A stretch of 64,000 bases of DNA from Rubrobacter xylanophilus DSM 9941 (GTDB lineage Bacteria > Actinomycetota > Rubrobacteria > Rubrobacterales > Rubrobacteraceae). Made by a program: the position numbers and the translations under genes. The stretch is from positions 2,088,001-2,152,000 of the forward strand of contig NC_008148.1 of assembly GCF_000014185.1 (NCBI RefSeq), in the 5' to 3' direction. Below, one piece after another: positions 25,124 to 35,300 of the stretch (position 1 is the first letter of the stretch; each line of letters starts with the position of its first letter). The notes under the pieces were generated by a model. It saw nothing but the letters and a program-made list of their open reading frames with translations, made no database searches and was not told the origin of the DNA.

Positions 25124-25902
25124 GGAGGGCGCTCCCGGCGGCCGCGCTGGCGCTGCTGGTTCTGGCGGCGTGGGAGCTTCTGGTGCGGCTCTTCGGGGTC
25201 CCCGCGTTCTTGCTTCCGGGCCCGCTCGCCATCGCCCGCGCCCTGTGGGCCTCGCGCGGGCTGCTCCTGGAGCACGCCGCCCCCACCGCCGCCGAGGCGC
25301 TGGCCGGGTTCTGCTGCGCGGCCGCGGCGGGGGCCGCCGCGGGCCTGCTCATCAACCGCTCGGCGCTCGCCGAACGGGCCCTCTACCCCTGGCTCGTGGC
25401 CTCGCAGACCCTGCCCGTCATCGCTATAGCCCCGGTGCTCGTCACCTGGTTCGGCTACGGCCCGCTCCCCAAGGTGCTCGTGGTCGTGCTCTTCTGCTTC
25501 TTCCCGGTCACCGTGGCCACGGTGGACGGCCTGCGGTCGGTCGAGCCGGACCTCGTCCGCCTGATGCGCTCCTTCGGGGCGGGGAGGCGGCGCGTCTTTC
25601 TCATGGTCGAGCTCCCGGCGGCGCTGCCCTTCCTCTTCGGGGGGCTGCGCCTGGCCGCCACCTACTCCGTCATCGGGGCGGTCATCGGGGAGTGGGTGGG
25701 CTCCAGCCGGGGGCTGGGGTTCCTCATGATCCAGGACAAAAACCAGTTCGAGATAGCCCGGATGTTCGCCGAGATCGCCCTGCTCTCGGCCATGGGGGTC
25801 GCGCTCTTCCTGCTGGTCGCCCTGGCCCAGCGGCTGCTCGCCCCCTGGACCCTGAGGTCGGAAGAGACGCGCTCCCGACAGAAAGGAGGAAGACGCCCGT
25901 GA
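25120..25902 (+). CDS. ABC importer permease for a thiamine precursor (ThiX-like)
   Basis: A 260-residue inner-membrane permease of the taurine/nitrate/thiamine-pyrimidine type, with about six helices and an EAA-like loop PDLVRLMRSFGAGRRRVFLMVELPAALPFLFGGLR. GTG 25120 overlaps the ATPase stop (GTGA). Member of a three-gene operon controlled by the TPP riboswitch, so transport of hydroxymethylpyrimidine or a degradation product of thiamine is likely. Confidence 0.9.
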   Translation: MRRALPAAALALLVLAAWELLVRLFGVPAFLLPGPLAIARALWASRGLLLEHAAPTAAEALAGFCCAAAAGAAAGLLINRSALAERALYPWLVASQTLPVIAIAPVLVTWFGYGPLPKVLVVVLFCFFPVTVATVDGLRSVEPDLVRLMRSFGAGRRRVFLMVELPAALPFLFGGLRLAATYSVIGAVIGEWVGSSRGLGFLMIQDKNQFEIARMFAEIALLSAMGVALFLLVALAQRLLAPWTLRSEETRSRQKGGRRP

Positions 25903-26885
25903 AGCCCCTTCGCCTGCTCTGCCTCCTCGCGGCCCTGCTCCTCCCCCTCGCCGCCTGCGGCGGGGGCGGAAGGGGCGGCCCCGAGGAGGTGACCCTCACG
26001 CTCGACTGGTACCCCAACGCCGACCACGCCGGGGTCTACCTGGCCCGCGAGCGGGGGTACTTCCGCGAGGCGGGCCTCCGGGTGAGGATAAGGCAGCCCT
26101 CCGACCCCGCCTCGGTGCTGCAGCTGGTCGCCGCGGGGCGCAGCGAGTTCGGCATCTCCTACGAGAACGAGGTGCTGAACGCCGCCGCGCGGGACATCCC
26201 CGTGCTCTCGGTGATGGCCATCATGCAGCACCCGCTGAACTCGATCATCGCCCTCGAAAAGAGCGGCATCGACAGCCCAAAGGACCTGGCGGGCAAGAAG
26301 GTGGGCTACGCCGGGCAGTCCTTCGGGACGGCGGCCATCGACACCGTGCTGCGCAAGGCCGGCAAGGACCCCTCGAGCGTGGAGAAGATAAACGTGGGCT
26401 ACGACCTGCGCCCGGCGCTCACCTCCGGGAGGGTGGACGCCGTGGTGGACGCCTACTGGAACATCGAGGCGGTGGAGCTGGCGCAGGAGGGGTTCGAGAC
26501 CACCGTGATCCGGCTGAACGAGGTCGGCGTCCCCAACTACAACGAGCTGGTGGTCGCCACCGGCAAGGCCTACGCCCGAGAGAACCCGGAGGCGGTGCGG
26601 CGGTTCGTCCGGGCGCTGGTCAGGGGTCACGAGTACGCCCTCCGCCACCCCCGGGCGGCCCGCGACGCGCTGCTCGAGGCCAACCCGGAGCTCGACCCCG
26701 AGACGGTGGAGAAGACCCTTGAGCTCACCGTCCCCTTGTTCAGGGACCCCGGCGAGGCGGTAGGATACCAGGACCCCGAGGAGTGGCGGCGCTACGTCCG
26801 GTGGGCGGTGGAGAACCGGGTGCTGCCGCGCCCGGTGGAGGTGGAAGAGGTGATGACGAACCGGTACCTCCCCGAAGAAGGGTAG
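25899..26885 (+). CDS. ABC importer binding lipoprotein, NMT1/THI5-like (ThiY-like)
   Basis: A 328-residue lipoprotein: signal peptide LLCLLAALLLPLAAC with lipid-modified Cys at 20, then the NMT1/THI5 fold starting TLTLDWYPNADHAGVYLARE and GYFREAGLRVRI. Proteins with LDWxPNxxHxGxYVA bind formylaminopyrimidine or hydroxymethylpyrimidine. GTG 25899 follows AAAGGAGG and overlaps the permease stop by 4 nt. With the riboswitch, the pyrimidine-salvage role is well supported although the exact ligand is not. Confidence 0.92.
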   Translation: MKPLRLLCLLAALLLPLAACGGGGRGGPEEVTLTLDWYPNADHAGVYLARERGYFREAGLRVRIRQPSDPASVLQLVAAGRSEFGISYENEVLNAAARDIPVLSVMAIMQHPLNSIIALEKSGIDSPKDLAGKKVGYAGQSFGTAAIDTVLRKAGKDPSSVEKINVGYDLRPALTSGRVDAVVDAYWNIEAVELAQEGFETTVIRLNEVGVPNYNELVVATGKAYARENPEAVRRFVRALVRGHEYALRHPRAARDALLEANPELDPETVEKTLELTVPLFRDPGEAVGYQDPEEWRRYVRWAVENRVLPRPVEVEEVMTNRYLPEEG

Positions 26886-26886
26886 C

Positions 26887-27048
26887 GTGCGCGGCCCGGC
26901 GTGGATGGTCGCCTACGCCCTCGCGCTCGCCATGCTCGGGGGCCTGTACGCCTCGCTCGTCTTTCTCGGGAGGGGGGCGGCCCTCCTCTTCGGGCTCGCC
27001 GCGCTCGTTTGCGTCCTCGCCGCCATAGCGCTGACCGCCCTCCGCTAG
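26887..27048 (+). CDS. Small two-helix membrane protein
   Basis: A 53-residue protein that starts at GTG 26887, 1 nt after the binding-protein stop. It has two predicted membrane helices (WMVAYALALAMLGGLYASLVF and AALLFGLAALVCVLAAIAL) separated by a short LGRGA turn. It is the last gene of the riboswitch operon by position and could be an accessory subunit, but I know no family. Its stop overlaps the convergent accA stop at CTAG. Confidence 0.6.
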   Translation: MRGPAWMVAYALALAMLGGLYASLVFLGRGAALLFGLAALVCVLAAIALTALR

Positions 27049-28007
27049 CCGGAGGACGGCCCGGGGAGCCGCTGGTAGGAGCCGATCCTGCGGTAGCGCG
27101 CGTAGCGCCTCTTTAGGAGGTCCTCCGGGGAGGATCCGGACACCCCGGCGAGCACCCGCTCCAGCGCCTCCCCCACCGCCCGGATGGCGGCCTCCGGGTC
27201 CCTGTGGGCCCCGCCCAGGGGCTCGGGCAGCACCTCGTCGACGACCCCGTGCTCCTTCAGGTCGCGGGCGGTGAGCTTCAGCGCCTCGGCGGCCTCCGGC
27301 GCCCGGGAGGAGTCCCGGAAGATGATCGAGGCGCACGCCTCCGGCGCTATAACCGAGAGGTAGGAGTTCTCCAGCATCCCCAGGTAGTCCGCCAGGCACA
27401 TCGCGAGCGCCCCGCCGGAGCCCCCCTCCCCGATGATCACCGAGACCACCGGCACCGGGACGGCGGCGAGCGCCATGAGGTCCTCCGAGATCGCCCACGC
27501 CTGCCCCCGCTCCTCGGCCCCGCGGCCGGCGAAGGCCCCGGGGGTGTCCACGAGCGTCACCACGGGCAGCCCGAAGCGGGCGGCCAGACCGTAGAGCCGC
27601 TTCACCTTGCGGTAGCCCTCCGGGTGGGCCATCCCGAAGTTCCCCTCCACCCGGCTCTTTACGTCCGCCCCCTTGTCGTGGCCGATCAGGACCACGTTGC
27701 GGCCCCGGATGCGCGCGAACCCCCCGCGCACCGCCGCGTCGTCGCCGTAGTGCCGGTCGCCGGAGAGCTCGTAGAAGTCCTCGCACAGCGCGTCCCGGTA
27801 GGCCCGGAAGTTCGGGCGCTCGGGGTGGCGGGCCACCTGTACCCGCTGGTAGGGCGAGAGGTTGGTGTAGATCCTGCGCCTCGCCGCCTCCAGCGCCTCC
27901 TCGAGGCGCGAGATCTCCGCCTGCAGCCCCTCGCTCTCCCCGGCGAGGCGGTGCAGCTCGGCGATCCGCTCCTCGAGCTCCTTTATGGGCCGCTCGAAGT
28001 CCAGCAT
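27045..28007 (-). CDS. accA: Acetyl-CoA carboxylase carboxyltransferase subunit alpha
   Basis: A 320-residue subunit that, with AccD, transfers CO2 from biotin to acetyl-CoA giving malonyl-CoA. Typical segments: FERPIKELEERIAELH, QVARHPERPNFRAY, DRHYGDDAAVRGGFARIRG, PVVTLVDTPGAFAGRGAEERGQ and VIGEGGSGGALAM (oxyanion region). Its ATG overlaps the accD stop (TGATG). Separate AccA and AccD subunits are the common bacterial form and unusual among typical actinobacteria. Confidence 0.96.
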   Translation of the reverse strand: MLDFERPIKELEERIAELHRLAGESEGLQAEISRLEEALEAARRRIYTNLSPYQRVQVARHPERPNFRAYRDALCEDFYELSGDRHYGDDAAVRGGFARIRGRNVVLIGHDKGADVKSRVEGNFGMAHPEGYRKVKRLYGLAARFGLPVVTLVDTPGAFAGRGAEERGQAWAISEDLMALAAVPVPVVSVIIGEGGSGGALAMCLADYLGMLENSYLSVIAPEACASIIFRDSSRAPEAAEALKLTARDLKEHGVVDEVLPEPLGGAHRDPEAAIRAVGEALERVLAGVSGSSPEDLLKRRYARYRRIGSYQRLPGPSSG

Positions 28008-28780
28008 CACCCCACGAACCCCAGCAGCCGCTCCAGATCCCCCTTCAGGGCGAGCCGGTGGACGATCCTGTCCACCATCCCGTGCTCCCGCTGGAACTCC
28101 GCGGTCTGGAAGCCCTCGGGGAGCCTCTCCTTGGTGGTCTGCTCGATGACCCGCGCCCCGGCGAACCCCACCCGGGCCCCCGGCTCGGCGATGATGATGT
28201 CCGCCGCGGTGGCGAAGGAGGCGGTAACCCCGCCGAAGGTGGGGTCGGTGAGGATGGAGATGTAGGGCTTTGAGCCCTCCATAAAGCGGGAGAGGGCCAC
28301 GCTGGTCTTGGCCATCTGCATGAGCGAGTAGATCCCCTCGAACATCCGGGCCCCGCCGGAGGCGGAGACGGTGACGAGCGGAAGCCCCTCCGCCCGGGCG
28401 AGCTCCACGGTCCGCGCGACCCGCTCGCCGACCACGCTGCCCATGGAGCCCCCGATGAACCGGAAGTCCATGACGGCGAGCGCCACCCTGCGGCCCCCGA
28501 TCTCGCCGACCCCGCTCAGGATCGCGTCCCCGAGCCCGGTCTTTTTGCGGGCGGAGCGGAGCCTGTCGGGGTACCCCTCGAAGCCCAGCGGGTCGCCGGC
28601 GGCCAGCTCCCCGTCGCGCTCCTCGAAGCTGCCCGCGTCGGTGAGCAGGCGCACCCGCTCCGGGGCCGGCAGGGGGTAGTGGAACTCGCAGTTGGGGCAG
28701 ACGTTGAAGCGGGCCCTCAGGTCCTTCTCGTAGACCGGCTGCTTGCACCGCTCGCACTTGGTGAACACGGTGGCGTCCAT
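28007..28780 (-). CDS. accD: Acetyl-CoA carboxylase carboxyltransferase subunit beta
   Basis: A 257-residue subunit with the N-terminal four-cysteine zinc ribbon (Cys 9, 12, 28, 31: TKCERCKQPV and NVCPNCEFHY), followed by the crotonase-like domain with MDFRFIGGSMGSVVGERVARTVE and VSASGGARMFEGIYSLMQMAK. Slightly shorter than E. coli AccD. Immediately upstream of accA and 67 nt downstream of trpA, so fatty acid and tryptophan genes share a transcript. Confidence 0.96.
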   Translation of the reverse strand: MDATVFTKCERCKQPVYEKDLRARFNVCPNCEFHYPLPAPERVRLLTDAGSFEERDGELAAGDPLGFEGYPDRLRSARKKTGLGDAILSGVGEIGGRRVALAVMDFRFIGGSMGSVVGERVARTVELARAEGLPLVTVSASGGARMFEGIYSLMQMAKTSVALSRFMEGSKPYISILTDPTFGGVTASFATAADIIIAEPGARVGFAGARVIEQTTKERLPEGFQTAEFQREHGMVDRIVHRLALKGDLERLLGFVG

Positions 28781-28847
28781 CGCCCGGACGCCGCTCTCCG
28801 TCTCGGGGGCGCTCCGGGCGTACTGCCGGCGCCTGCTGAGCCAGTTC

Positions 28848-29628
28848 CTAATGGCTCCTCCCCGCCGTCCGGGAGAGCGCCTCGCGCACCCCCCTCAGCC
28901 ACTCCCCGGCCCGCTCCGGCCCGCCCTCGCCGACGAGCTGCATGAGCCGGCTGCCGATGATGATGCCGTCGGCCTCCCCGGCCGCCTCCCGCGCGGCCTC
29001 CGCGGAGCCGATGCCGAAGCCCAGCGCCACCGGGGCGGAGACCCGCGCCCGCACCCGCCGCAGCAGCTCCACCGCCCCGGGGGGCAGCTTCTCCCGCACC
29101 CCAGTCACCCCGGCCACCGAGACGCAGTAGACGAAGCCAGAGGCGAGGGAGCCGATCTTCTCCAGGCGCTCGTCGGTGGAGGTGGGGGCGGCGAGCGGGC
29201 AGAAGGCCATCCCCCCCTTCTCGACGGCCCGCGCGGGCTCCCCGGCCTCGTCCACGGGCAGATCCGGCACCACCACGCCCGAGACCCCGGCCCCGGCCGC
29301 CTCCCGGACAAAGCGCTCCACGCCCCGGGCGAAGATCAGGTTGTAGTACACGAGGAGCACCACCGGCGCCCGCCCGGAGAACTCCCCGGCGAGCCCCAGG
29401 CAGTAGTCCATGTCCGCGCCGTTCTCGAGCGCCCGCGCGGTGGTGTCCTGTATGGTAGGGCCGTCGGCGAGCGGGTCGGAGAAGGGAACCCCTATCTCCA
29501 GCACGTCGGCCCCGGCCTCCAGGTAGGCGCGGGCCACCTCCCGCGCCCCCTCCAGCGAGGGGTACCCGGCGGTGAGGTAGGGGATGAGCGCCGGACGCCC
29601 CTTCGAGAAGGCCCCGAGCAGCCGCTCC

Positions 29629-29639
<11 letters not shown>
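28848..29639 (-). CDS. trpA: Tryptophan synthase alpha chain
   Basis: A 263-residue TIM barrel that cleaves indole-3-glycerol phosphate to indole. Motifs [31 protein letters not shown] (catalytic Glu and Asp region), [15 protein letters not shown] and [14 protein letters not shown] 29639 is preceded by GGAGGCCTCCG and overlaps the trpB stop by 11 nt, matching the physical partnership of the two chains. Confidence 0.97.
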
Positions 29640-30823
<1,184 letters not shown>

Positions 30824-30840
<17 letters not shown>

Positions 30841-31444
30841 TCACGAACCTCCGCACCAGCTCGCCGCTCTTCTTGCCGGGCGCCTCCTCCAGCGAGCTCG
30901 AGGCGTCCACCCCGTACGGGTCGAGGCGCTCGATGGCCGCCCGCACGTTCTCGGGCGTGAGCCCTCCGGAGACGACGATGTTAGCACAGCCCCGCAGCCT
31001 CTTGGCCAGCTCCCAGTCGAAGGGGGTCCCGGTCCCCCCGTAGAGCCCCTCCCTCCAGGCGTCGAGCAGGAAGAGGTCGGCCTCGGGGTAGCGTTCGATC
31101 TCGGAGAGCGAGCCCGCATCCCTAACCCGGAGCGCCTTGATGACGCCCAGCCCCCCCTCCCGCACCCTCCGGACCTCCTCCGGGCCCTCGTCGCCGTGCA
31201 GCTGGGCGTAGTCCAGCCCCACGAGGGAGGCCACGCGCAGCACCTCCTCGGGAGGGGTGTTCACGAAGACCCCGACCCTGAGCACCCCACCGGGGAGCGC
31301 GCCGGAGATCTCCCGCGCTCGCTCCACCCCCACCCGCCGCGGGCTCCGCTCGAAGAAGACGAACCCCACCGCGTCCGCCCCGGCCCCGGCCGCCACCAGG
31401 GCATCCTCGACGCTGGTTATCCCGCAGACCTTCACCTTGGCCAT
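30824..31444 (-). CDS. trpF: Phosphoribosylanthranilate isomerase
   Basis: A 206-residue TIM barrel. [12 protein letters not shown] at the start holds the catalytic Cys, [14 protein letters not shown] and [11 protein letters not shown] follow, and the phosphate loop LSGGLTPEN-type sequence is [26 protein letters not shown] is the usual end motif. First gene of trpF-B-A-accD-accA. The ATG lies 9 nt from a TACAAT -10 with no Shine-Dalgarno, implying a leaderless mRNA. Confidence 0.96.
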
Positions 31445-31453
31445 ACGGTAGGG

Positions 31454-31459
31454 ATTGTA
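31454..31459 (-). promoter_or_regulatory. -10 of the probably leaderless trpF operon
   Basis: TACAAT on the minus strand, 9 nt before the trpF ATG, in the context GCTACAATC, nearly identical to that before the LMW phosphatase gene. No -35 match at 17-18 nt. Confidence 0.5.
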
Positions 31460-31584
31460 GCGCCTTGCAGGGCCCGGGTCGCGCCGGATAAGCGGAACGC
31501 CCCCGCGCAGAAGGACGGCGGAGCACGAAGCGCGACCGAAATCACTCAAATGGGGGATGTGCGCCCCGGCCCTCCCGGCATAGC

Positions 31585-33300
31585 ATGGGAACCTGCACAG
31601 AGGGAAGAGGCGGAGAAGAACGATCGGTGGTGGTAGGCGTGGCCGGCAGCGGGGCCAGACCGTTGAGGGAAGAGCGCTACAGGGAGCTTTTCCGGTATGC
31701 GCCGGAGGGTGTGATCTCGTTGGACGCCGGAGGGCGGGTGCTGGGGACGAGCGGCTCCCTACGGGGACTCCTCCCGGAGGAACCGTGCGGGGAGCGCCTC
31801 CTCCGGCTCGTCCCGCCCGGCGAGCAGGAGATGGTCTCGCGCGCCGTGCAGGGCGCGCTCCGGGGCGAGCTGCGGGAGATGGAGATCCCCTGCTCCGGGG
31901 GGCGGAGGCTGCACCTGACGCTCGTGCCCGCCAGGACCGGCGAAGGGGTCGTGGGCGTCTCCGTGGTGGTGCGCGACGTGACCGGCCGGCGGGCCCTGGA
32001 GGAGCAGCTCCTGCGCGAGGCGCTCATGGACCCGCTCACAGGGCTGCTCAACAGGACCCTCTTTCTCGACCGGCTGGAGCACGCCGCGTGCCGGTCCCGG
32101 CACGCGGCGATCGCGCTGCTGTACATGGACCTCGACGGCTTCAAGGAGATAAACGACACCTTCGGGCACGAGGCCGGGGACGAGGTGCTCCGGGAGGTCG
32201 CCCGCAGGCTGCGCTCCGGGCTGCGGCCCGGGGACACGGCGGCCCGGATCGGGGGCGACGAGTTCGGCATCCTCCTCGAGGACTCCAGGGCCTCCGAGGC
32301 CCTCCGGGTGGCCCGCAGGCTGCTGGAGGATCTGCGGGAGCCCATCGCGGCCGGAGAGCGTAGGGTTTGCGTGGCGGCCAGCGTGGGGATAGCCGCCGGA
32401 CGCGGCGAGGACCGCGGCGCCCTGCACCTGATGAGGAGGGCGGACCTCGCGATGTACCGGGCCAAGCAGCGGGGCAAGAACCGCTGCGAGGTCTTCGACC
32501 CCGCCGCGACCCCGCAGGCCCTGGAGCGTGCCGGGGTCCGGGAGGCGCTCCAGCAGGCCATGGACCGGGGAGAGTTCACCGTCCACTACCAGCCCGTCGT
32601 CGCGCTGGCGCGGGGCGGGCGACCGGTCGCCGTCGAGGCCCTGGCCCGCTGGAGGCACCGGCACCTGGGCCTGATGCTCCCCGACCAGTTCATCCTCTCC
32701 GCCGAGCAGACCGGCATGATCGTGCCGCTCGGCCAGCTGGTGCTGGAGGAGGCGTGCCGGACCGCGGCGCGCTGGCGGCAGAGCGGCCGCCGGCTGCGGC
32801 TCGGCGTCAACCTCTCCCCCCGGGAGCTGTGGCAGCAGGACCTGCCGGAGAGGGCCGCCGCGGCGCTCCGGAGGGCGGGCCTCGGCCCCCAGGACCTGCA
32901 GCTGGAGCTCGCCGAGAGCGCACTGCTGCAGGAGCCGGAGGCCGCCGCCGGCCTCCTGCACAGGCTCGGAAGGCTCGGGATAGGGGCGGCCATCGACGAC
33001 TTCGGCGGCGCCCGCTCCCCGCTCGGCCTCCTCGGGCGCTTTGCGGCAGACGGCCTCAAGCTCGACCGCTCGTTCGTCCGGGGGCTGGAGAAGAGCCGGG
33101 AGGAGGCGGCGATCGCGCGGGCGGTCATAGAGCTCGCCCACCGCCTGGGGATGCAGGTCACCGCGAAGGGCGTGGAGACGGAGGCGCAGGCGACCCTGCT
33201 GCGCGGCATGGGGTGCGACCTCGCCCAGGGCCACCTCTTCTCCCCGCCGCTCCCCGAGCGGGAGCTGGGCCTCCACGCGGGTGCTACCCCGTCCGTCTAG
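31585..33300 (+). CDS. PAS-GGDEF-EAL protein: diguanylate cyclase with a degenerate EAL domain
   Basis: A 571-residue cytoplasmic protein: PAS at about 33-135, GGDEF domain 145-303 with intact GGDEF at 223-227 and an inhibitory RxxD site (RPGD, 214-217), EAL domain 320-560. The EAL motif (351-353), Asn 409, Glu 444, Asp 471-472 and Lys 492 are kept, but the catalytic Glu of the AEGVE motif is Lys (TAKGVET, 528) and loop 6 reads DDFGGARSPL rather than DDFGTGYSSL. It should make c-di-GMP; the EAL domain more likely senses than degrades it. The start could be ATG 31585 or GTG 31627. Divergent from trpF. Confidence 0.92.
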   Translation: MGTCTEGRGGEERSVVVGVAGSGARPLREERYRELFRYAPEGVISLDAGGRVLGTSGSLRGLLPEEPCGERLLRLVPPGEQEMVSRAVQGALRGELREMEIPCSGGRRLHLTLVPARTGEGVVGVSVVVRDVTGRRALEEQLLREALMDPLTGLLNRTLFLDRLEHAACRSRHAAIALLYMDLDGFKEINDTFGHEAGDEVLREVARRLRSGLRPGDTAARIGGDEFGILLEDSRASEALRVARRLLEDLREPIAAGERRVCVAASVGIAAGRGEDRGALHLMRRADLAMYRAKQRGKNRCEVFDPAATPQALERAGVREALQQAMDRGEFTVHYQPVVALARGGRPVAVEALARWRHRHLGLMLPDQFILSAEQTGMIVPLGQLVLEEACRTAARWRQSGRRLRLGVNLSPRELWQQDLPERAAAALRRAGLGPQDLQLELAESALLQEPEAAAGLLHRLGRLGIGAAIDDFGGARSPLGLLGRFAADGLKLDRSFVRGLEKSREEAAIARAVIELAHRLGMQVTAKGVETEAQATLLRGMGCDLAQGHLFSPPLPERELGLHAGATPSV

Positions 33301-33431
33301 CACCCATGCGCACCTTCGGCCGCATAAAGGCGGCTTGTGGACTCGGGACCTTCCCCGGGGGGACGCCGGTCTGTAGCATCGGGGTGGGCTCGAGGTTTTG
33401 TGCGCGCAACGAAAGAGGAGCGGTCCGGAAC

Positions 33432-33665
33432 ATGATAAGGGTGCTCATCAGGCTGGAGGCGGGCGCAGGAGGGCAGACAACGGTCAGGGCCGAGAGCATC
33501 CGGCAGGCCCTGGCGATAGCGCGGAGGTCCCACCCGGGGGCGCGGGCGAGCGTGGTCTTCCCGATCGACGGGGAGTCGTTCTTCGTCAAGGGCTCGCCGG
33601 GCGGAGGGAGGACGAAAGAGGGGGCCGCTCCCCGCGCCGACCGCCGGGGACCGGCCCCGCGGTGA
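33432..33665 (+). CDS. Small protein between two c-di-GMP genes
   Basis: A 77-residue protein from ATG 33432 with AGAGGAG 11 nt upstream. The first 55 residues look folded (MIRVLIRLEAGAGGQTTVRA, then SIRQALAIARRSHPGARASVVFPIDG, beta-alpha-beta), and the tail is basic low-complexity sequence. I do not recognise a family. Placed between the GGDEF-EAL and stand-alone EAL genes on the same strand. Confidence 0.5.
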   Translation: MIRVLIRLEAGAGGQTTVRAESIRQALAIARRSHPGARASVVFPIDGESFFVKGSPGGGRTKEGAAPRADRRGPAPR

Positions 33666-33756
33666 CCGGGCACGCTCCCCTCGCCGGCCTCCGGCGCCAG
33701 CGGGTGACGGATGCCCGCCGGTGAGCGTCTCCCTCCCCGAGAGGCGGGAGCCCGGC

Positions 33757-34536
33757 ATGCCGGATGACCTGCGGCGGGCCATCGAGCGGGGCGAGATGTC
33801 CGTCCTCTACCAGCCCCAGCTCTTTCTCGAGACCGGCCGCGCGGCGGGGGCGGAGGCGCTCGTGCGCTGGGAGCACCCGGAGCGCGGGCCCATCCCGCCG
33901 GAGCGCTTCATCCCGCTGGCGGAGGAGAGCGGCGAGATCCTGGACCTCGGGCGCTGGGTGCTGGAGCGGGCCTGCGAGCAGGCGGCCCTCTGGCAGAGAG
34001 AGCTGCCGGGCTCCGGGCTGAAGGTGGGGGTGAACGTCTCGGTGCTGCAGCTGGAGCACCCGGGCTTCCCCGGCGCGCTGGCGGGCGTACTCCGCTCCAC
34101 CGGCGCGGCGCCGGAGGGGATCGTCCTGGAGATCACCGAGAGCTCGCTGCTGGAGCACGAGAGCCGGGTCGCCGAGGCGCTCTGGAGAATCCGGCGCTCG
34201 GGCGTGATGCTGGCGGTGGACGACTTCGGCACGGGCTACTCCTCGCTCTCCTACCTGGACCGCTTCCCGGTGGACTACATCAAGGTGGACCGCTCGCTGG
34301 TGCGGCGCATAGAGACGAACGGCGAGCGGACGGTCTCGCTGCTGGAGGCGCTGGTGGTCTTCGCCCACTCGCTGAAGATGCGGGTCGTCGCCGAGGGGGT
34401 GGAGACCCCCGGCCAGCTCGAGACGCTGCGCGGCATCCGCTGCGACATCGGGCAGGGGGTGCTGTTCTCGGGCCCCCTGCCGGCCGCCGGGGCCGGGGCC
34501 TTTCTCGCGGAGCACCTGCCGGGGGATCCCCCCTAG
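33757..34536 (+). CDS. EAL-domain cyclic-di-GMP phosphodiesterase
   Basis: A stand-alone EAL domain of about 259 residues with all catalytic groups: EALVRWEHP, Asn in NVSVLQLEH, EITESSLL, VDDFGTGYSSLSYL, IKVDRSLV, VVAEGVET and the QG near the end (CDIGQGVLFSGPL). It should hydrolyse c-di-GMP to pGpG. ATG 33757 has GGGAG 6 nt upstream; GTG 33721 would add 12 residues. It complements the upstream cyclase, whose own EAL is degenerate. Its stop overlaps trpC's stop at CTAG. Confidence 0.92.
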   Translation: MPDDLRRAIERGEMSVLYQPQLFLETGRAAGAEALVRWEHPERGPIPPERFIPLAEESGEILDLGRWVLERACEQAALWQRELPGSGLKVGVNVSVLQLEHPGFPGALAGVLRSTGAAPEGIVLEITESSLLEHESRVAEALWRIRRSGVMLAVDDFGTGYSSLSYLDRFPVDYIKVDRSLVRRIETNGERTVSLLEALVVFAHSLKMRVVAEGVETPGQLETLRGIRCDIGQGVLFSGPLPAAGAGAFLAEHLPGDPP

Positions 34537-35300
34537 GGTATGGCGGCGATCCTCCCGACGAGCCCCGGGTCGCGCATGGCCGCCTCCCCCACCAGCACGG
34601 CGTCGGCGCCGGCCTCCCGCATCCTCCGGGCGTCCTCCGCGGTCTTTATCCCGCTCTCGGCCACCCGGACGACCCCCTCCAGCAGCGGCGAGAGGCGCTC
34701 GAAGGTCCCCAGGTCCACGCTGAAGTCCCGCAGGTCCCGGTTGTTGACCCCGACGATGCTGGCCCCGGCGGCGAGCGCCAGCTCCGCCTCCCGCTCGTCG
34801 TGCACCTCGACCAGCGCGTCAACCCCCACCTCCCCGGCGAGCGCCACGTAGCGGGCCAGCTCCTCCCCGGTGAAGAGGGCGGCGATGAGCAGCACCGCGT
34901 CCGCGCGGGCCGCGGCCTCGAGCACCTGCGCCTCGTCCACCGTGAAGTCCTTGCGCAGGACGGGCAGCGAGGAGGCCTCCCGGGCCCGGCGCAGATCCTC
35001 CAGCGAGCCCCGGAAGCGCTCCGGCTCGGTGAGCACCGACAGGCAGCGGGCCCCCTGCCGCTCGTAGAGGGCGGCCTGCTCGGCGGGGTCCGCCTCCCGG
35101 ATAAAGCCCGCCGAGGGCGAGGCCCGCTTTATCTCGGAGATGACCGCGAGGCCGGGGGCGGCGAGCGCCTCCCGGAAGCCCCGCTTCCCGGCCTGCGCCG
35201 CCTCCTCGTAGAGCCGCTCGATGCCCCCGGAGCGAAGCTCCGCCGCCCGGCGGCGCGCCGCCGCGGCGAGGGCGTCCAGCACCGTCCCGCTCTCCCTCAC
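34533..35300 (-). CDS. trpC: Indole-3-glycerol phosphate synthase
   Basis: A 255-residue TIM barrel closing the indole ring. Motifs ISEIKRASPSAG (catalytic Lys/Glu), LPVLRKDFTVDEAQV, LVEVHDEREAELAL, IVGVNNRDLRDFSVD and VAESGIKTAEDA. GTG 35300 overlaps the trpD stop (GTGA). Last gene of trpG-D-C and convergent with the EAL gene. Confidence 0.97.
   Translation of the reverse strand: MRESGTVLDALAAAARRRAAELRSGGIERLYEEAAQAGKRGFREALAAPGLAVISEIKRASPSAGFIREADPAEQAALYERQGARCLSVLTEPERFRGSLEDLRRAREASSLPVLRKDFTVDEAQVLEAAARADAVLLIAALFTGEELARYVALAGEVGVDALVEVHDEREAELALAAGASIVGVNNRDLRDFSVDLGTFERLSPLLEGVVRVAESGIKTAEDARRMREAGADAVLVGEAAMRDPGLVGRIAAIP

Noticed and set aside
27045-28757. A single frame joining accD's region and accA as if fused
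   Set aside because: Only the part from 28007 down matches AccA; the upstream part is the wrong frame of accD, whose own frame gives the zinc ribbon and carboxyltransferase motifs.
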